Shown piece by piece: positions 11,494 through 22,204 of a stretch of 64,000 nucleotides of DNA. The notes under the pieces are model-generated. The model was not told the origin of the DNA and made no database searches. It saw only the letters and a program-made list of their open reading frames with translations. This DNA comes from Teichococcus coralli (GTDB lineage Bacteria; Pseudomonadota; Alphaproteobacteria; Acetobacterales; Acetobacteraceae): the NCBI RefSeq assembly GCF_009829925.1, contig NZ_SNVJ01000003.1:248001-312000 (forward strand). The letters run 5' to 3'. The position numbers and the translations under genes are program-made. Position 1 is the first letter of the stretch; the number at the start of each line of letters is the position of its first letter.

Positions 11494-13593
11494 ATGAGCG
11501 CCGAGGTCATCGGACACCCCACCGCCGTCGAGGAATCGGCGGCGGTGGAGCATGGCGGCATGGGCTGGGGCGAGCCCGGTGGCCGGATGCTGCTGAAAGC
11601 CATCGCCTTCATCTTCTCCGCCTTCCAGATCTACACGGCGGCCTATGCCTCGCTTCCCAGTTCCATCGTCCGCTCCCTGCATGTGGGCTTCCTGCTGCTG
11701 CTGCTGTTCGGCCTGACGGCCAACCGGCGGCGCGGCGACTGGACCGCCATCCTCTGGGCGGCGCTGGCGGTGGTCTCCTTTGTCGCCGGGCTCTACCACT
11801 GGGTCTTCTATGCCGACCTGATCCAGCGTGCCGGCCTGCCGACCGACCTGGACCTCGCCGTCGGCATCCTCGTCGTGGCGCTGGTCTTCCTGGCCGGCTT
11901 CCGGCTGATGGGGCCGTCGCTGCCGCTGATCTGCCTGGTCTTCCTGCTCTACGGCCTCTACGGCGAGTACCTGCCGCCGCCGCTGGACCACCGGCCCTTC
12001 GGCTACGACCAGATCATCGACACGCTCTATCTCGGCACCGAGGGCATCTACGGCACGCCGACCTACGTCTCCTCCACCTACATCTTCCTGTTCATCCTGT
12101 TCGGCGCCTTCCTGGAGCGCGCGGGGATGATCTCGCTGTTCACCGACGTGGCGCTCGGCACCGTCGGGCACACGCGCGGCGGGCCGGCGAAGGTGGCGGT
12201 GGTGGCCTCGGCCTTCATGGGCACGATCAGCGGCTCCGGCGTGGCGAACGTGGTGGCGGTCGGGCAGTTCACCATCCCGCTGATGAAGCGCTTCGGCTTC
12301 CGCGCCGCCTTCGCCGGCGGCGTCGAGGCCACCGCCTCGATGGGCGGGCAGATCATGCCGCCGGTGATGGGCGCGGTCGCCTTCATCATGGCCGAGAGCC
12401 TGGGCATCCCCTATCTGCAGGTGGTGGAGGCGGCGATCGTGCCGGCCATCCTCTACTTCATGACCGCCTTCTGGATGGTGCATCTGGAAGCCGGGCGGCT
12501 CGGCCTGCTCGGCGTGCCGAAGGAGCAGTGCCCCAACGCCCTCGCCGCGCTGCGCAAGGGCTGGTTCCTGCTGCTGCCGCTGGCCATCCTCGTCTACCTG
12601 CTGCTGGCCGGCTACACGCCGCTCTATGCCGGCACCATCGGCCTGGGCCTGACCGCGATGATCGTGCTCGGCGCGCCGATCGCGCTCGGCATGGGGCAGG
12701 CGGCGCTGCGGGTGGCCTTCTGGATCGCGCTCGGCCTGATGTCGGCGGCCTTCCTGGCCTATGGCATCGGCGTGGTGATCGCCGTGGTGGCGCTGCTGAT
12801 CCTGGTGAACGCGGTGCGCAAGGGCGGCCGCGAGACGCTGAAGCTCTGCGGCGAGGCGCTGGCCGACGGCGCGCGCCAGGCGCTGCCGGTGGGCATCGCC
12901 TGCGCGCTGGTGGGCGTCATCATCGGCGTGCTGTCGCTGACCGGCTCGGCCACCACCTTCGCCGGCGCCGTGGTGGCGGTGGGGCAGAACAGCCTCTTCG
13001 CCTCGCTGCTGCTGACCATGCTGATCTGCCTGATCCTCGGCATGGGCATCCCGACCATCCCGAATTACATCATCACCTCCTCGATCGCCGGGCCGGCGCT
13101 GCTGCAGCTCGGCGTGCCGCTGCTCGTCAGCCACATGTTCGTCTTCTACTTCGGCATCATGGCGGACCTGACGCCGCCGGTGGCGCTGGCCGCCTTCGCC
13201 GCGGCGCCGATCGCGCGCGAGAGCGGGCTGAAGATCGGGCTGCAGGCGATGCGCGTGGCGATCGCCGGCTTCGCGGTGCCGTTCATGGCGGTCTATGCGC
13301 CGGTGCTGATGCTGCAGGACGGCGGGCCATTGGCCGAGAGCGTCGGCTATGTTCCCGCCGTGCTCTACGTGCTGCTGAAGGCGGTGCTGGCGATCGGCCT
13401 CTGGGGCGCGACGGCGGTGGGCTTCCTGCTGCGGCCGATCCGGCTTTGGGAGCGGGCCTGGGCCTTCCTCGCGGCGGTGCTGCTGGTGGCGGCGGTGCCG
13501 CTGACGGACAGCCTCGGCTTCATCGCGACCGCGGCCTTCATCGCCTGGCACCTCTGGTCCCGCAGGGCCGCCACCGGCGGGCGCACCGCCTGA
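11494..13593 (+). CDS. TRAP transporter fused permease (4TM/12TM)
   Basis: Inner-membrane protein combining the small (4-helix, DctQ-like) and large (12-helix, DctM-like) TRAP subunits, the usual partner of TAXI binding proteins. The chain has 699 residues with many hydrophobic segments. DctM-type motifs are FMGTISGSGVANVVAVGQFTIP and GMGIPTIPNYIITSSIAGPAL. The ATG at 11494 begins MSAEVIGHPTAVEE. Codons in frame upstream lie inside the binding-protein gene. It drives uptake using an ion gradient (family knowledge). Confidence 0.9.
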   Translation: MSAEVIGHPTAVEESAAVEHGGMGWGEPGGRMLLKAIAFIFSAFQIYTAAYASLPSSIVRSLHVGFLLLLLFGLTANRRRGDWTAILWAALAVVSFVAGLYHWVFYADLIQRAGLPTDLDLAVGILVVALVFLAGFRLMGPSLPLICLVFLLYGLYGEYLPPPLDHRPFGYDQIIDTLYLGTEGIYGTPTYVSSTYIFLFILFGAFLERAGMISLFTDVALGTVGHTRGGPAKVAVVASAFMGTISGSGVANVVAVGQFTIPLMKRFGFRAAFAGGVEATASMGGQIMPPVMGAVAFIMAESLGIPYLQVVEAAIVPAILYFMTAFWMVHLEAGRLGLLGVPKEQCPNALAALRKGWFLLLPLAILVYLLLAGYTPLYAGTIGLGLTAMIVLGAPIALGMGQAALRVAFWIALGLMSAAFLAYGIGVVIAVVALLILVNAVRKGGRETLKLCGEALADGARQALPVGIACALVGVIIGVLSLTGSATTFAGAVVAVGQNSLFASLLLTMLICLILGMGIPTIPNYIITSSIAGPALLQLGVPLLVSHMFVFYFGIMADLTPPVALAAFAAAPIARESGLKIGLQAMRVAIAGFAVPFMAVYAPVLMLQDGGPLAESVGYVPAVLYVLLKAVLAIGLWGATAVGFLLRPIRLWERAWAFLAAVLLVAAVPLTDSLGFIATAAFIAWHLWSRRAATGGRTA

Positions 13594-13603
13594 GCGCCCG
13601 GCG

Positions 13604-13629
13604 CCGCGCCGGGGGGCGGCGCGGGTTTT
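13604..13629 (+). terminator. probable terminator after the TRAP permease gene
   Basis: A 7-bp stem CCGCGCC / GGCGCGG with a 7-base loop is followed by a G and four T residues. It lies 10 bases after the permease stop, in the 254-base gap between convergent operons. The rest of that gap (13630-13847) shows only short GC-rich repeats and no supported gene. Confidence 0.5.
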
Positions 13630-13847
13630 GAATGGCCGGGCGCGGGGCTGGCCCCCGCGCCCGGCGCGAAGCCTGCCGCCGGCCCGTGCCGATCCGGTGC
13701 GGCTCAGCCGCGCGGGCGAAGCTTCCGGGAGGCTCCGCCTCCCAAACCTACCGGAAGGAAGCTGAGGTTTCCGGACCTCCCGCCGGCCTGCGGAGCGCAG
13801 GAGCCCCGAAGGCCGCGATGGCGCCCTTCGGGGCGCCGGGCGGGCGG

Positions 13848-14490
13848 TCAGGCCGGCGCGATCTCGCCCCGCTCGATGACATAGCTGCGGTCCACCAGGG
13901 AACGCAGAAGGGCCGGGCTGCTCTCGGTGATCAGGATGGCGACCTCCGGCAGGGCTTCGCGCAAGCGGGCCAGGGCCTCGGCGTAGCGCAGCGCCAGGGC
14001 AGGGGCGAGGCCCTGGAAGGGCTCGTCCAGCAGCACGGCGCGGGTGCCGACCATCAGCGCCCGGCCCAGCGCCACCATCTTTCCCTGCCCGCCCGAGAGC
14101 CCCGCCGCCCGGCGCGGGGCCACGTCGCGCAGCTCCGGCAGCAGAGTGAGAACCAGGCCGAGCCGGCGCTCCAGCTCGGCGCGCGGCAGGCGCAGCACCT
14201 GGGCCGGCAGCAGCAGGTTGTCCCGCACCGTGAAGCCGCCGAACAGCCGGCGCTCCTCCGGGGCGTAGCCGATGCCCATGCGGGCGCGGTGATGCGCCGG
14301 GATGCCACCGGCGTCCTGGCCGTCCAGCGCGATCCGGCCCTGCTGGACTGGCAGCAGGCCCATCAGCGCGCGCAGGGTCGTCGTCTTGCCGGCGCCGTTG
14401 CGGCCGATCAGCGCCACGCGGCCGCCCGGCGGCACGTGCAGCGCCACCTCGCGCAGCACCGGCGCGCCCTCGATCGCCACCGAGACGCCC

Positions 14491-14504
<14 letters not shown>
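13848..14504 (-). CDS. livF: branched-chain amino acid type ABC transporter ATPase LivF
   Basis: Cytoplasmic ATPase of a LIV-type ABC importer. Walker A GRNGAGKTT, signature LSGGQGKMVALGRAL and Walker B AVLLDEP are intact. The H-loop region reads ITESSP where LivF proteins usually have a VEQN-like sequence, which is unusual. I start at the GTG of 14504, preceded by GGAGGAGGCG. This overlaps livG by 14 bases and gives 218 residues, slightly short for the family. Codons further upstream lie in livG in another frame. It is the last gene of the operon. Confidence 0.85.
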
Positions 14505-15260
<756 letters not shown>

Positions 15261-15264
<4 letters not shown>

Positions 15265-16202
15265 GCCGAGCGCCGCCGCGCGAGAAGCGTCCGGCCCATG
15301 CCCCAGAGGCCGCCCGGAGCGAACAGGATGACCAGCAGCAGCACGGCGCCGAGGATCATCTGCCAGGCATCGGCCACCAGCGCGGCGGCATAGACGCGGG
15401 TCAGCTCGTAGGCCAGGGCGCCGAGGAAGGGGCCGAGCACGCTGCCGGCGCCGCCGAGGATGGCGATGAAGACCAGCTCGCCCGAGGCGGTCCAGTAGGC
15501 CAGAGCGGGGGTGACGTGGCGCGTGGTCATGGCGATCAGCGCGCCGCCGCAGCCGGCCATGCAGGCCGAGAGCACATAGGCCGAGAGCAGCACCCGCCGG
15601 GCCGAGACGCCCATGAACTCCAGCCGCGCCTCGCGCGTCTTGATGCCGGCCAGCGCCTGCCCCATCGGCGAGGCCAGGTACAGCCGCACCAGCGCGCCGA
15701 AGCCGAGCGACAGAGCCAGCGCCAGCAGCAGCGCCGACCAGCCCTGCGCGGCGCCCTCCAGCGACATGCCGGCGAAGGTGGTGGGCGCGAGACGGATGCC
15801 GTCGGTGCCGTGGGTGACGGCGTAGAACTTCTCCAGCACGGAGTAGAAGACCATGCTGAGCGCCAGGTTCAGCATGCCGAAGAAGATCTCGCGGTAGCGC
15901 ACCACGAACAGGCCGATGAGCAGGCCCAGCAGCGCCGAGCCGAGTGCCGCGAGAGGAAGCAGCAGCAGCACTTCCGGCACGAGCGGCGCCAGGAAGGCGA
16001 CCACATAAGCGGCGAAGGCGACGAACAGCGCATGGCCGAAACTCACCTGCCCGGCACGCAGCAGCAGCAGGATGCCGAGCACCGCGAGGCCCTTGGCGAG
16101 CGCGATGGTCAGCACGAAGCGCAGCCAGGGCACCGCCCAGGCCAGGGCCAGCACGGCCAACGCGCCGAGCAGGGCCAGGATGAGGTCGGCGTGGCGCCTC
16201 AT
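15261..16202 (-). CDS. livM: branched-chain amino acid type ABC transporter permease LivM
   Basis: Inner-membrane permease of the LIV-type system, 313 residues with about nine hydrophobic segments. The conserved GQVSFGHALFVAFAAYV near the N-terminus and LGPFLGALAYEL near the C-terminus match LivM. The ATG at 16202 overlaps the livH stop (ATGA). The frame remains open into livH upstream, but that portion belongs to livH in another frame. Confidence 0.88.
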
Positions 16203-17134
16203 ATCCGCCGGGTCTCCACCACGCCGAACAGGCCCTGGGGACGCACCAGCAGCACCACCACCATGATGAGGTAGGGAATGACGACCTCCAGCTCCGGCTC
16301 GAAATAGACGGCGAAGGCGCGGCCGAGGCCGATCAGCAGGGCGGCGATCGCGGCGCCCTCGATCTGGCCGAGCCCCGCGGTGGCCACCACGGCGAAGGAG
16401 AGCACGATGGTCTGCGCGCCCACCCCCGGCACCAGCGAGACGGTGGGCGAGGCCAGCGCGCCGCCCAGCGCCGCCAGCGCCGCGCCGGCGGTGAAGGTGA
16501 GCAGCATGACGCGGCCGGCATCGATGCCCATCGCCCGCGCCGCCTCGGCATCGGCGGTGACGGCGACGATCATGCGGCCGGAGAGGGTGCGCCGCAGGAA
16601 CCAGGCGAGCGCGATCAGCGTCACCAGCGCCACGCCGGGAAGCACGAAGAGCTGATAGGTGGTGAAGGGGATGACGTCGGCGCCGAAGGGCACGTCCACC
16701 GTGCCGAGCAGGCGCAGCGGCGCGTCGTTCACCACCGGCTGCACGCCCCAGACGAGCTTCTGCAAATCCTCCAGGATCATGAACAGGGCAAAGGTGATGA
16801 GGAGCTGCAGCACCGGCTCGTACCGGCGGGTGGGGCGCAGCAGCAGCTTCTCGATCGGCGGTCCGAGCACGGCGCCGACCAGCAGCGCCGCGACCAGCAG
16901 CAGCGGCAGGGAGAACCATTCCGGCAGGCCGCTGGCGGCGAGCAGCAGGCCCAGCGAGGCCGCCGTGTAGCCGCCGATGGCGTAGAGGCTGCCATGGGCG
17001 ACGTTCAGCACGCGCAACACGCCGAAGACCAGGTTCAGCCCCACCGCCACCATGAAGATCGCCGCCGCGTTGGACAGTCCGTCCAGCGCGGCGAGGCCGA
17101 GCAGCAGCCCGTTCTGGGCGAGCCAGTCCGCCAT
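16199..17134 (-). CDS. livH: branched-chain amino acid type ABC transporter permease LivH
   Basis: Partner permease of LivM, 311 residues. The start MADWLAQNGLLLGLAALDGL leads into the LivH-typical GLNLVFGVLRVLNVAHGSLY, and AALGGALASPTVSLVPGVGA lies in the middle. It sits 4 bases after the binding-protein gene within the operon livK-like, livH, livM, livG, livF. Confidence 0.88.
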   Translation of the reverse strand: MADWLAQNGLLLGLAALDGLSNAAAIFMVAVGLNLVFGVLRVLNVAHGSLYAIGGYTAASLGLLLAASGLPEWFSLPLLLVAALLVGAVLGPPIEKLLLRPTRRYEPVLQLLITFALFMILEDLQKLVWGVQPVVNDAPLRLLGTVDVPFGADVIPFTTYQLFVLPGVALVTLIALAWFLRRTLSGRMIVAVTADAEAARAMGIDAGRVMLLTFTAGAALAALGGALASPTVSLVPGVGAQTIVLSFAVVATAGLGQIEGAAIAALLIGLGRAFAVYFEPELEVVIPYLIMVVVLLVRPQGLFGVVETRRI

Positions 17135-17138
17135 CGGT

Positions 17139-18503
17139 TCAGGGCTTGTAGGCGATCGGCTGCGGAACGCTGTCCAGGATGGAGGGCTTCAGCGTCTTCA
17201 GCCAGTCGGCGCTCTTCTGGCCGACCGGGGTGGTGATGCTTTCGCCCTTGAACACCACCATGTCGGTGAGCACCGGGAAGGGATAGGCGTCCGCGGCCAC
17301 CGTGGTGCCGATGATCTGATCCTCCAGCCCCTGCCCGTCCTCGCGGATCTTCACCGTGCTGGTCAGCGAGGGGAATTCCAGGCCGCGGAAAGCCTGGGCC
17401 AGCTCGGCATCGGCCGGCCAGCCGCCGCCCTTGGCCTGCAGGGCCTTCTCATAGGCCGCCTTGGTGGCGAAGACGGCCTGCGCCATGTGGTGGCAGGAAT
17501 AGATCGGGTAGGTGCCGAAGCGCTGGCGGAAGTCGTTGGTGAAGCGGCGCAGCAGCTCGGGGTCGCGCGGGTTGGGGTGCAGGAACCAGTGGTCGCCGCG
17601 GGCTCCGACGACGTGGCCGGCGGGCAGCGCCTTACCGACGCGCTCCATCGAGGATTCCGCCAGCGGCAGCACGAAGGTGCTGCGCTCGAAGAGGCGGCGG
17701 TCGGCGGATTGCCGGATCAGCGTGTCGAGGTCCCCGCCCCAGGCGGTGGAGAACACCACGTCCGGGCGCAGCGCGAGCAGGCGGGTGATCTCGGTGGAGT
17801 AGTCGGTGGCGCCGAAGCGCGGGAACAGCTCGGCCACCACGCGCACGCCCGGCTTGAGCGTGTTCATCGCGGTGCGCCAGATGTCCCAGGAATCGCGGCC
17901 CCAGGCATAGTCCTGGTTGACCACCGCGAGGCTGCGGAAATCGGGCTTCACCTTCAGCAGGTAGAGCAGCGCCGCCAGCACTTCCGGCGTCGCGTTGGCC
18001 TGGGTGCGGAAGGCGTAGTCGTAGTGCGCCTCCTCGAAGATGCGCTGGGTGCCGCAGTCCCACAGGATGGTCAGGCGCTTCAGCTCATCGGCCAGGGGGG
18101 CGCAGGCCAGGCAGTCGGCGGAGGAGATGGCGGAGAAGATGAGGTCCACGTCCTCGCTCTGCGCCAGGCGGCGGAACTCGCCGACGACATGGTCCACGCC
18201 CGGCCCCTCGTCCACGAAGATGGGGCGGACCTTCACGCCGCCGATGCCACCTTGCGCGTTGAGCTGGTCGAACAGCATCTCGGCCGCCTGCCGCCCCGGC
18301 ACGCCGAAGACGCTGGCGGGGCCGGACAGGTAGGTGGCGATGCCGATCTTGATTTCCTGCGGCTTGCTGCGCTGCGCCTGCGCGGTGCGGCCAGCCAGCA
18401 GCAGGCTGCCGGCGGCCAGGCCGGCCTGGAGCATGCCGCGCCGGCCAAGCGGCGGCAGCCCCGTGCTGGAGGGAGGCGGGGCGACGGATTTCGGGTGCGG
18501 CAT
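17139..18503 (-). CDS. ABC transporter substrate-binding protein (LivK/amide-binding type)
   Basis: Periplasmic binding protein for the downstream LivHMGF components, 454 residues. A twin-arginine-like leader (GRRGMLQAGLAAGSLLLAG) begins about residue 20, and the mature part starts near KPQEIKIGIATYLSGPASVFG. That is the type I periplasmic-binding fold seen in LivK, AmiC and urea-binding proteins. The ligand cannot be read from sequence. The long N-terminal extension before the RR leaves open an internal start at the Met of RRGMLQ, but this would remove the Tat motif. Confidence 0.85.
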   Translation of the reverse strand: MPHPKSVAPPPSSTGLPPLGRRGMLQAGLAAGSLLLAGRTAQAQRSKPQEIKIGIATYLSGPASVFGVPGRQAAEMLFDQLNAQGGIGGVKVRPIFVDEGPGVDHVVGEFRRLAQSEDVDLIFSAISSADCLACAPLADELKRLTILWDCGTQRIFEEAHYDYAFRTQANATPEVLAALLYLLKVKPDFRSLAVVNQDYAWGRDSWDIWRTAMNTLKPGVRVVAELFPRFGATDYSTEITRLLALRPDVVFSTAWGGDLDTLIRQSADRRLFERSTFVLPLAESSMERVGKALPAGHVVGARGDHWFLHPNPRDPELLRRFTNDFRQRFGTYPIYSCHHMAQAVFATKAAYEKALQAKGGGWPADAELAQAFRGLEFPSLTSTVKIREDGQGLEDQIIGTTVAADAYPFPVLTDMVVFKGESITTPVGQKSADWLKTLKPSILDSVPQPIAYKP

Positions 18504-18744
18504 GGGACGCGTCCTCCGGTCGGGCCTTGTTGTTCGGCTCTCGTTTCAGTGTGGCATGGGAGGCAAGCCGCTTCCAAGAAGCGAGAGCGACACGGTCACC
18601 AAACAGTTATTATTGCGAAATCAGAATGCATTGTTTCCGCACGGCAGAGTTGTGTTCCTCTTCGCCCGCGTGCCACGGCTGCACTGCGGGCCGGCGCGCG
18701 CCGAGGCAAGAAGCAACGCCCGGACCGGGCCGAGGGAGGAACTC

Positions 18745-19737
18745 ATGACACAGGTGACCCGTCGTGGCCTGCTGGCGGGAGCCGCCGCGCTCGCCGCGCT
18801 GCCGGCCGGCATCAGCCATGCCGCCGCGCCCTTCCGCAACACGCTGCCGCCGGCCTGGCACCGGTTCCACTTCGGGGACTACGAGGCGACAGTGATCTCC
18901 GATGGCCGGCTGCCGCTGGGCAAGCCGGAGCCCGCCTTCCCCGCCTCGCCGCCGCAGGAGATCAACGGCCTGCTGCAGGACAATTTCCTGCCGCCCGACG
19001 CCGCGACGCTGGAACAGAACGTGCTCGTGCTGAACACGGGGCGGCAGCTCATCCTGTTCGATACCGGCATGGGCGAGAGCATGGGCGCGGACAGCAAGAT
19101 GTTCGGCCCGACCACGGGCAAGATGCTCGCCAACATGCGCGCCGCCGGCATCGAGCCGGAGCAGATCGACCTCGTGGTGCTGACCCATGCCCATTGCGAC
19201 CATTGCTGGGCGCTGGTGGACGCGCAGGGCAACCGCACCTTCCCCAACGCGCAGGTGGCGGTCAGCGAGGCCGACCTGAAGTACTGGACCGACGACAACA
19301 ACAAGCGCGGCCCGGCCTTCATGACCTCCTTCATCGAGGGCGCCAAGAAGAACCTCTCCGCCTACCGCGACCGCATGGTGATGGTGCGGGACGAGCAGGA
19401 GGTGACGCCGGGCGTGGTGGCGCTCTCGACCCCCGGCCACACGGTCGGCCATCACTGCTACGCCATCCGCAGCGGCAACCAGATGATGATGAACACCGGC
19501 GACCTGGCGCATCACCACGTCCTGCTGCTGCGCAAGCCGCTCTGGGAGTTCTCCTTCGACACCGACCCGAAGCAGTCGGCGCAGTCGCGCAGCCGGATGC
19601 TGGACCGGCTGGCCACCGACCGGACGCCGGTGCTGTCCTACCATTTCCCCTGGCCCGGGCTCGGTCATGTCAGCCGCCACAGCGACGGCGGCTATGACTG
19701 GGTCGCCGCGCCGATGGACCTCTCGACGCTCGGCTGA
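18745..19737 (+). CDS. exported metallo-beta-lactamase-fold hydrolase
   Basis: MBL-fold metal hydrolase of unknown substrate, 330 residues. The N-terminus carries a Tat-like signal (RRGLLAGAAALAALPAG) ending near AGISHA. The metal-binding signature HAHCDH occurs in LVVLTHAHCDHCWALV. Further ligands are likely the His in STPGHTVGHHC and the Asp/His in NTGDLAHH. The ATG at 18745 has GGGAGGAAC upstream. The frame is open back to 18334, but that stretch has no signal or domain. It is divergent from the liv operon. Confidence 0.82.
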   Translation: MTQVTRRGLLAGAAALAALPAGISHAAAPFRNTLPPAWHRFHFGDYEATVISDGRLPLGKPEPAFPASPPQEINGLLQDNFLPPDAATLEQNVLVLNTGRQLILFDTGMGESMGADSKMFGPTTGKMLANMRAAGIEPEQIDLVVLTHAHCDHCWALVDAQGNRTFPNAQVAVSEADLKYWTDDNNKRGPAFMTSFIEGAKKNLSAYRDRMVMVRDEQEVTPGVVALSTPGHTVGHHCYAIRSGNQMMMNTGDLAHHHVLLLRKPLWEFSFDTDPKQSAQSRSRMLDRLATDRTPVLSYHFPWPGLGHVSRHSDGGYDWVAAPMDLSTLG

Positions 19738-19788
19738 GCCGGGCGGGAGGGGAGTGGCCGGGCGGCGGAACCGCCCGGCCGGAGCGGA

Positions 19789-20745
19789 TCAGGTCTGCCG
19801 GACGGCGGCGCTGACCTGGTCGAGCAGGCGGTCCATCGCCGCCTGGAAGGCGGGGCCGTTCAGGTAGCCCTCGGTGGCGCCGGTGCGCTCCAGGAAGGTC
19901 TGCCAGGCCGGATCCGACATGGCCGCCCGGAAGCGGTCGTGGAGCGAGGTGGCCACCGCGTCCGGCATGCCGGCCGGCCCCATCAGCCCCTTCATGTTCT
20001 CGATCTCGACGTTCCAGCCCAGTTCGCGCAGGGTAGGCACGGCGGGGAAGGCGGGCAGGCGCCCGGCCGAGGCCACGGCCAGCGGCCGCACCTCGCCATC
20101 GGCCGCGAGGCCGCCCATTTCCTCCGGCGCCAGCACGGCCAGTTCCACCGTGCCCGCCAGCAGCGCCTGCAGCGAGGGCCCGCCGCCGGTATAGGGCACA
20201 TGCAGGAACTCCACGCCGGCCGCCTTGCCCAGCAGCAGGAAGACGGCGTGGTAGAGCGAGCCGATGCCGGAGGAGGCATGGCTGACGGTGCCGGGCTGGG
20301 CGCGGGCGGCTTCCACCGCCGCCTTCAGGTCGGCGAAGCGGCCGCGCTTGCCGGCAACGACGAGCAGCGGCTGCCGCGTCAGGCGGAGAATGGCGCGGAA
20401 GGAGCGCTTGGGATCGTAGGGCACCTCGCGGAAGGCGGGCAGCGAGGTGCTTTCGCTGCCGCCACCGACCAGCAGCGCCTGCCCGTCCGGCGGCAGGCCC
20501 GCCACCTGCTGCGCCGCCAGCGCACCGCCGGCGCCTGCCTTGTTGATCACCACCAGCGGGACGGGAAAGCGCGAGGCGGCCGCCTGCGCGATGGCACGCG
20601 CGGCCAGATCGGCGCCGCCGCCGGGCGCGAAGCCGACAATGATCTCCAGGGGGCCGCGCGGCTGCCAGGCAGCGCCGCCCTGCGCCCGGGCCGGGCTCGC
20701 CGCAATGCCGGCGGCGGCGGCCAGCAGGCCGCGTCGCTTGATCAT
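19789..20745 (-). CDS. tripartite tricarboxylate transporter TctC/Bug-type binding protein
   Basis: Periplasmic solute receptor of the Bug family, 318 residues. The signal peptide has RR followed by GLLAAAAGIAASPARAQ. The core pattern IIVGFAPGGGADLAARAIAQ and VINKAGAGGALAAQQVA is diagnostic for the family. No TctA/TctB membrane genes lie nearby, so it is an orphan receptor, which is common for this expanded family. It is divergently arranged with the amidohydrolase gene at 20860, suggesting a shared control region and possibly a shared substrate (inference). Confidence 0.85.
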   Translation of the reverse strand: MIKRRGLLAAAAGIAASPARAQGGAAWQPRGPLEIIVGFAPGGGADLAARAIAQAAASRFPVPLVVINKAGAGGALAAQQVAGLPPDGQALLVGGGSESTSLPAFREVPYDPKRSFRAILRLTRQPLLVVAGKRGRFADLKAAVEAARAQPGTVSHASSGIGSLYHAVFLLLGKAAGVEFLHVPYTGGGPSLQALLAGTVELAVLAPEEMGGLAADGEVRPLAVASAGRLPAFPAVPTLRELGWNVEIENMKGLMGPAGMPDAVATSLHDRFRAAMSDPAWQTFLERTGATEGYLNGPAFQAAMDRLLDQVSAAVRQT

Positions 20746-20859
20746 TTCCTGGTCTCCTCCTTAATCTTGCCGGAAAGCTTAGTCGAAGGCCGGCGGCGGT
20801 CATCCGGGAATCATGCCTTCCCCGGACCGTTCCGGCACGAAAAGGGAAACGTCCCCGCC

Positions 20860-21702
20860 ATGCCGGAAGCCCCGCCTCCCATCCCGGAGGGCGCCTGCGA
20901 CTGCCACATGCACATCTACGGCGACCCCGCCCGCTACCCGGTGGCGCCCACCAACCCCGCGCCGGTGCCTTCCGAGGGGACGCTCGCCGCCTATCGGCAG
21001 GTGATGGCGCGGCTTGGCCTTTCGCGCGTGATCGTGGTGCAGCCGACCGCCTATGGCGCCGACAACCGCTGCACCCTGGACGCGGTGGCGGCGCTCGGAC
21101 CGGCGGCGGCCCGCGCCGTGGTGGTGGTGGCGGCCGACACGCAGGAGGCGGAGCTCGCGCGCCTGGCCGCGCAGGGCGCGAGGGGCGCGCGCGCCTTCAT
21201 GATGCAGGGCGGCCTGGTGCCCTGGTCCGAGTTGCAGCGGCTCTCGGCGCGGGTCGCGCCGTTCGGCTGGCATGTGCAGCTGCAGTTCGACGGCGGCGAG
21301 CTGCCGGAGCGCGAGGCGCTGATCCGCAGCCTGGAATGCCCGGTCGTCATTGACCATATCGGCCGCTTCGAGGAGCCGGTCGCGCCCGACCACCCGGCCT
21401 TCCGCTGCCTGCTGCGGCTGGTGGAGACGGGGCGGGTCTGGGTGAAGGCCTCCTCGCCCTATGGCGTGTCGCGCAGCGGACCGCCGGATTACGCCGATGT
21501 TTCCGCCCTCGCCCGCGCGCTGATCGCGGCGGCGCCGGAGCGCGTGGTCTGGGGCTCCAACTGGCCGCACCCGAAGACGCCGGAGCCGAAGCCGGACGAA
21601 AAGGCGCTGCTGGACCTGCTGGCCGAATGGGCGCCGGAGGCCGCCCTGCGGCATCGTATCCTGGTGGAGAATGCCGCCTTGCTTTATGGCTTTCCGCCCT
21701 AG
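20860..21702 (+). CDS. amidohydrolase-2 family hydrolase (PDC lactonase-like)
   Basis: TIM-barrel metal-dependent hydrolase, 280 residues. The metal-binding HxH is at residues 16-18 in CDCHMHIYGDP. A later histidine occurs in VIDHIGRF, and NWPHPK sits near the C-terminus. The closest pattern I recognise is the 2-pyrone-4,6-dicarboxylate lactonase branch (DCHMHIYG, VVQPTAYGADNRCTLDA). The exact substrate is not determined. The ATG at 20860 follows AAAGGGAAAC. In-frame sequence upstream overlaps the divergent gene. Confidence 0.78.
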   Translation: MPEAPPPIPEGACDCHMHIYGDPARYPVAPTNPAPVPSEGTLAAYRQVMARLGLSRVIVVQPTAYGADNRCTLDAVAALGPAAARAVVVVAADTQEAELARLAAQGARGARAFMMQGGLVPWSELQRLSARVAPFGWHVQLQFDGGELPEREALIRSLECPVVIDHIGRFEEPVAPDHPAFRCLLRLVETGRVWVKASSPYGVSRSGPPDYADVSALARALIAAAPERVVWGSNWPHPKTPEPKPDEKALLDLLAEWAPEAALRHRILVENAALLYGFPP

Positions 21703-21817
21703 CCCCGGCCGGGGGCCGGCGAGCCCGCCTTCCGCTTCCTAGGCGGCCGCCCGTGGCACGGCCGGTCGCCGCGCCCCGCTGATCCGGCGGCGTGCATCCT
21801 GACAGGAGGGGCAGCCC

Positions 21818-22204
21818 TTGGAGCGGACGGGCAGCCAGCCGAAGGACAGTGCCGATCGCCGGACCGAGCTGGCCGCGGACCGAACGGTCCTCGCCGCGGA
21901 GCGGACCTACGCCGCCTGGGTGCGTACCGGCTTCGCCGCCCTCGCCTCCGGGGTCGGCGCGAAGAAGGTGATGGGCGGCGTGCTGCCGGAATGGGGCGTG
22001 CTGGCCACCGGCTCGGTGCTGGTGCTGTTCAGCGCCTTCTGCTTCATCGCCGCCATCTGGCGCGAGCTCAAGGCCGGCGCCCCGCCGCCGCAGCCGGACG
22101 TGCAAAGGCTGCCGCGCTTCCTGCTCTTCGCGGTGAACGGCTTCCTGGTGCTGGTCTGCTTGGCGGCCCTGGCTGGCGTGTGGTTCGGCGAAACGACAGG
22201 CTAG
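21818..22204 (+). CDS. DUF202 family membrane protein
   Basis: Small inner-membrane protein of unknown function, 128 residues. The DUF202 signature ELAADRTVLAAERTYAAWVRTG is followed by about three hydrophobic segments (near 45-60, 66-85 and 103-122). The start is TTG at 21818, chosen because AGGAGG lies 8 bases upstream and no ATG fits the domain start. Its stop lies in the left arm of a palindromic repeat. Confidence 0.75.
   Translation: MERTGSQPKDSADRRTELAADRTVLAAERTYAAWVRTGFAALASGVGAKKVMGGVLPEWGVLATGSVLVLFSAFCFIAAIWRELKAGAPPPQPDVQRLPRFLLFAVNGFLVLVCLAALAGVWFGETTG

Noticed and set aside
11425..13551. 708-codon minus-strand frame opposite the TRAP permease
   Set aside because: Composition of Arg, Gln and His typical of antisense translation; no ribosome site or domain.
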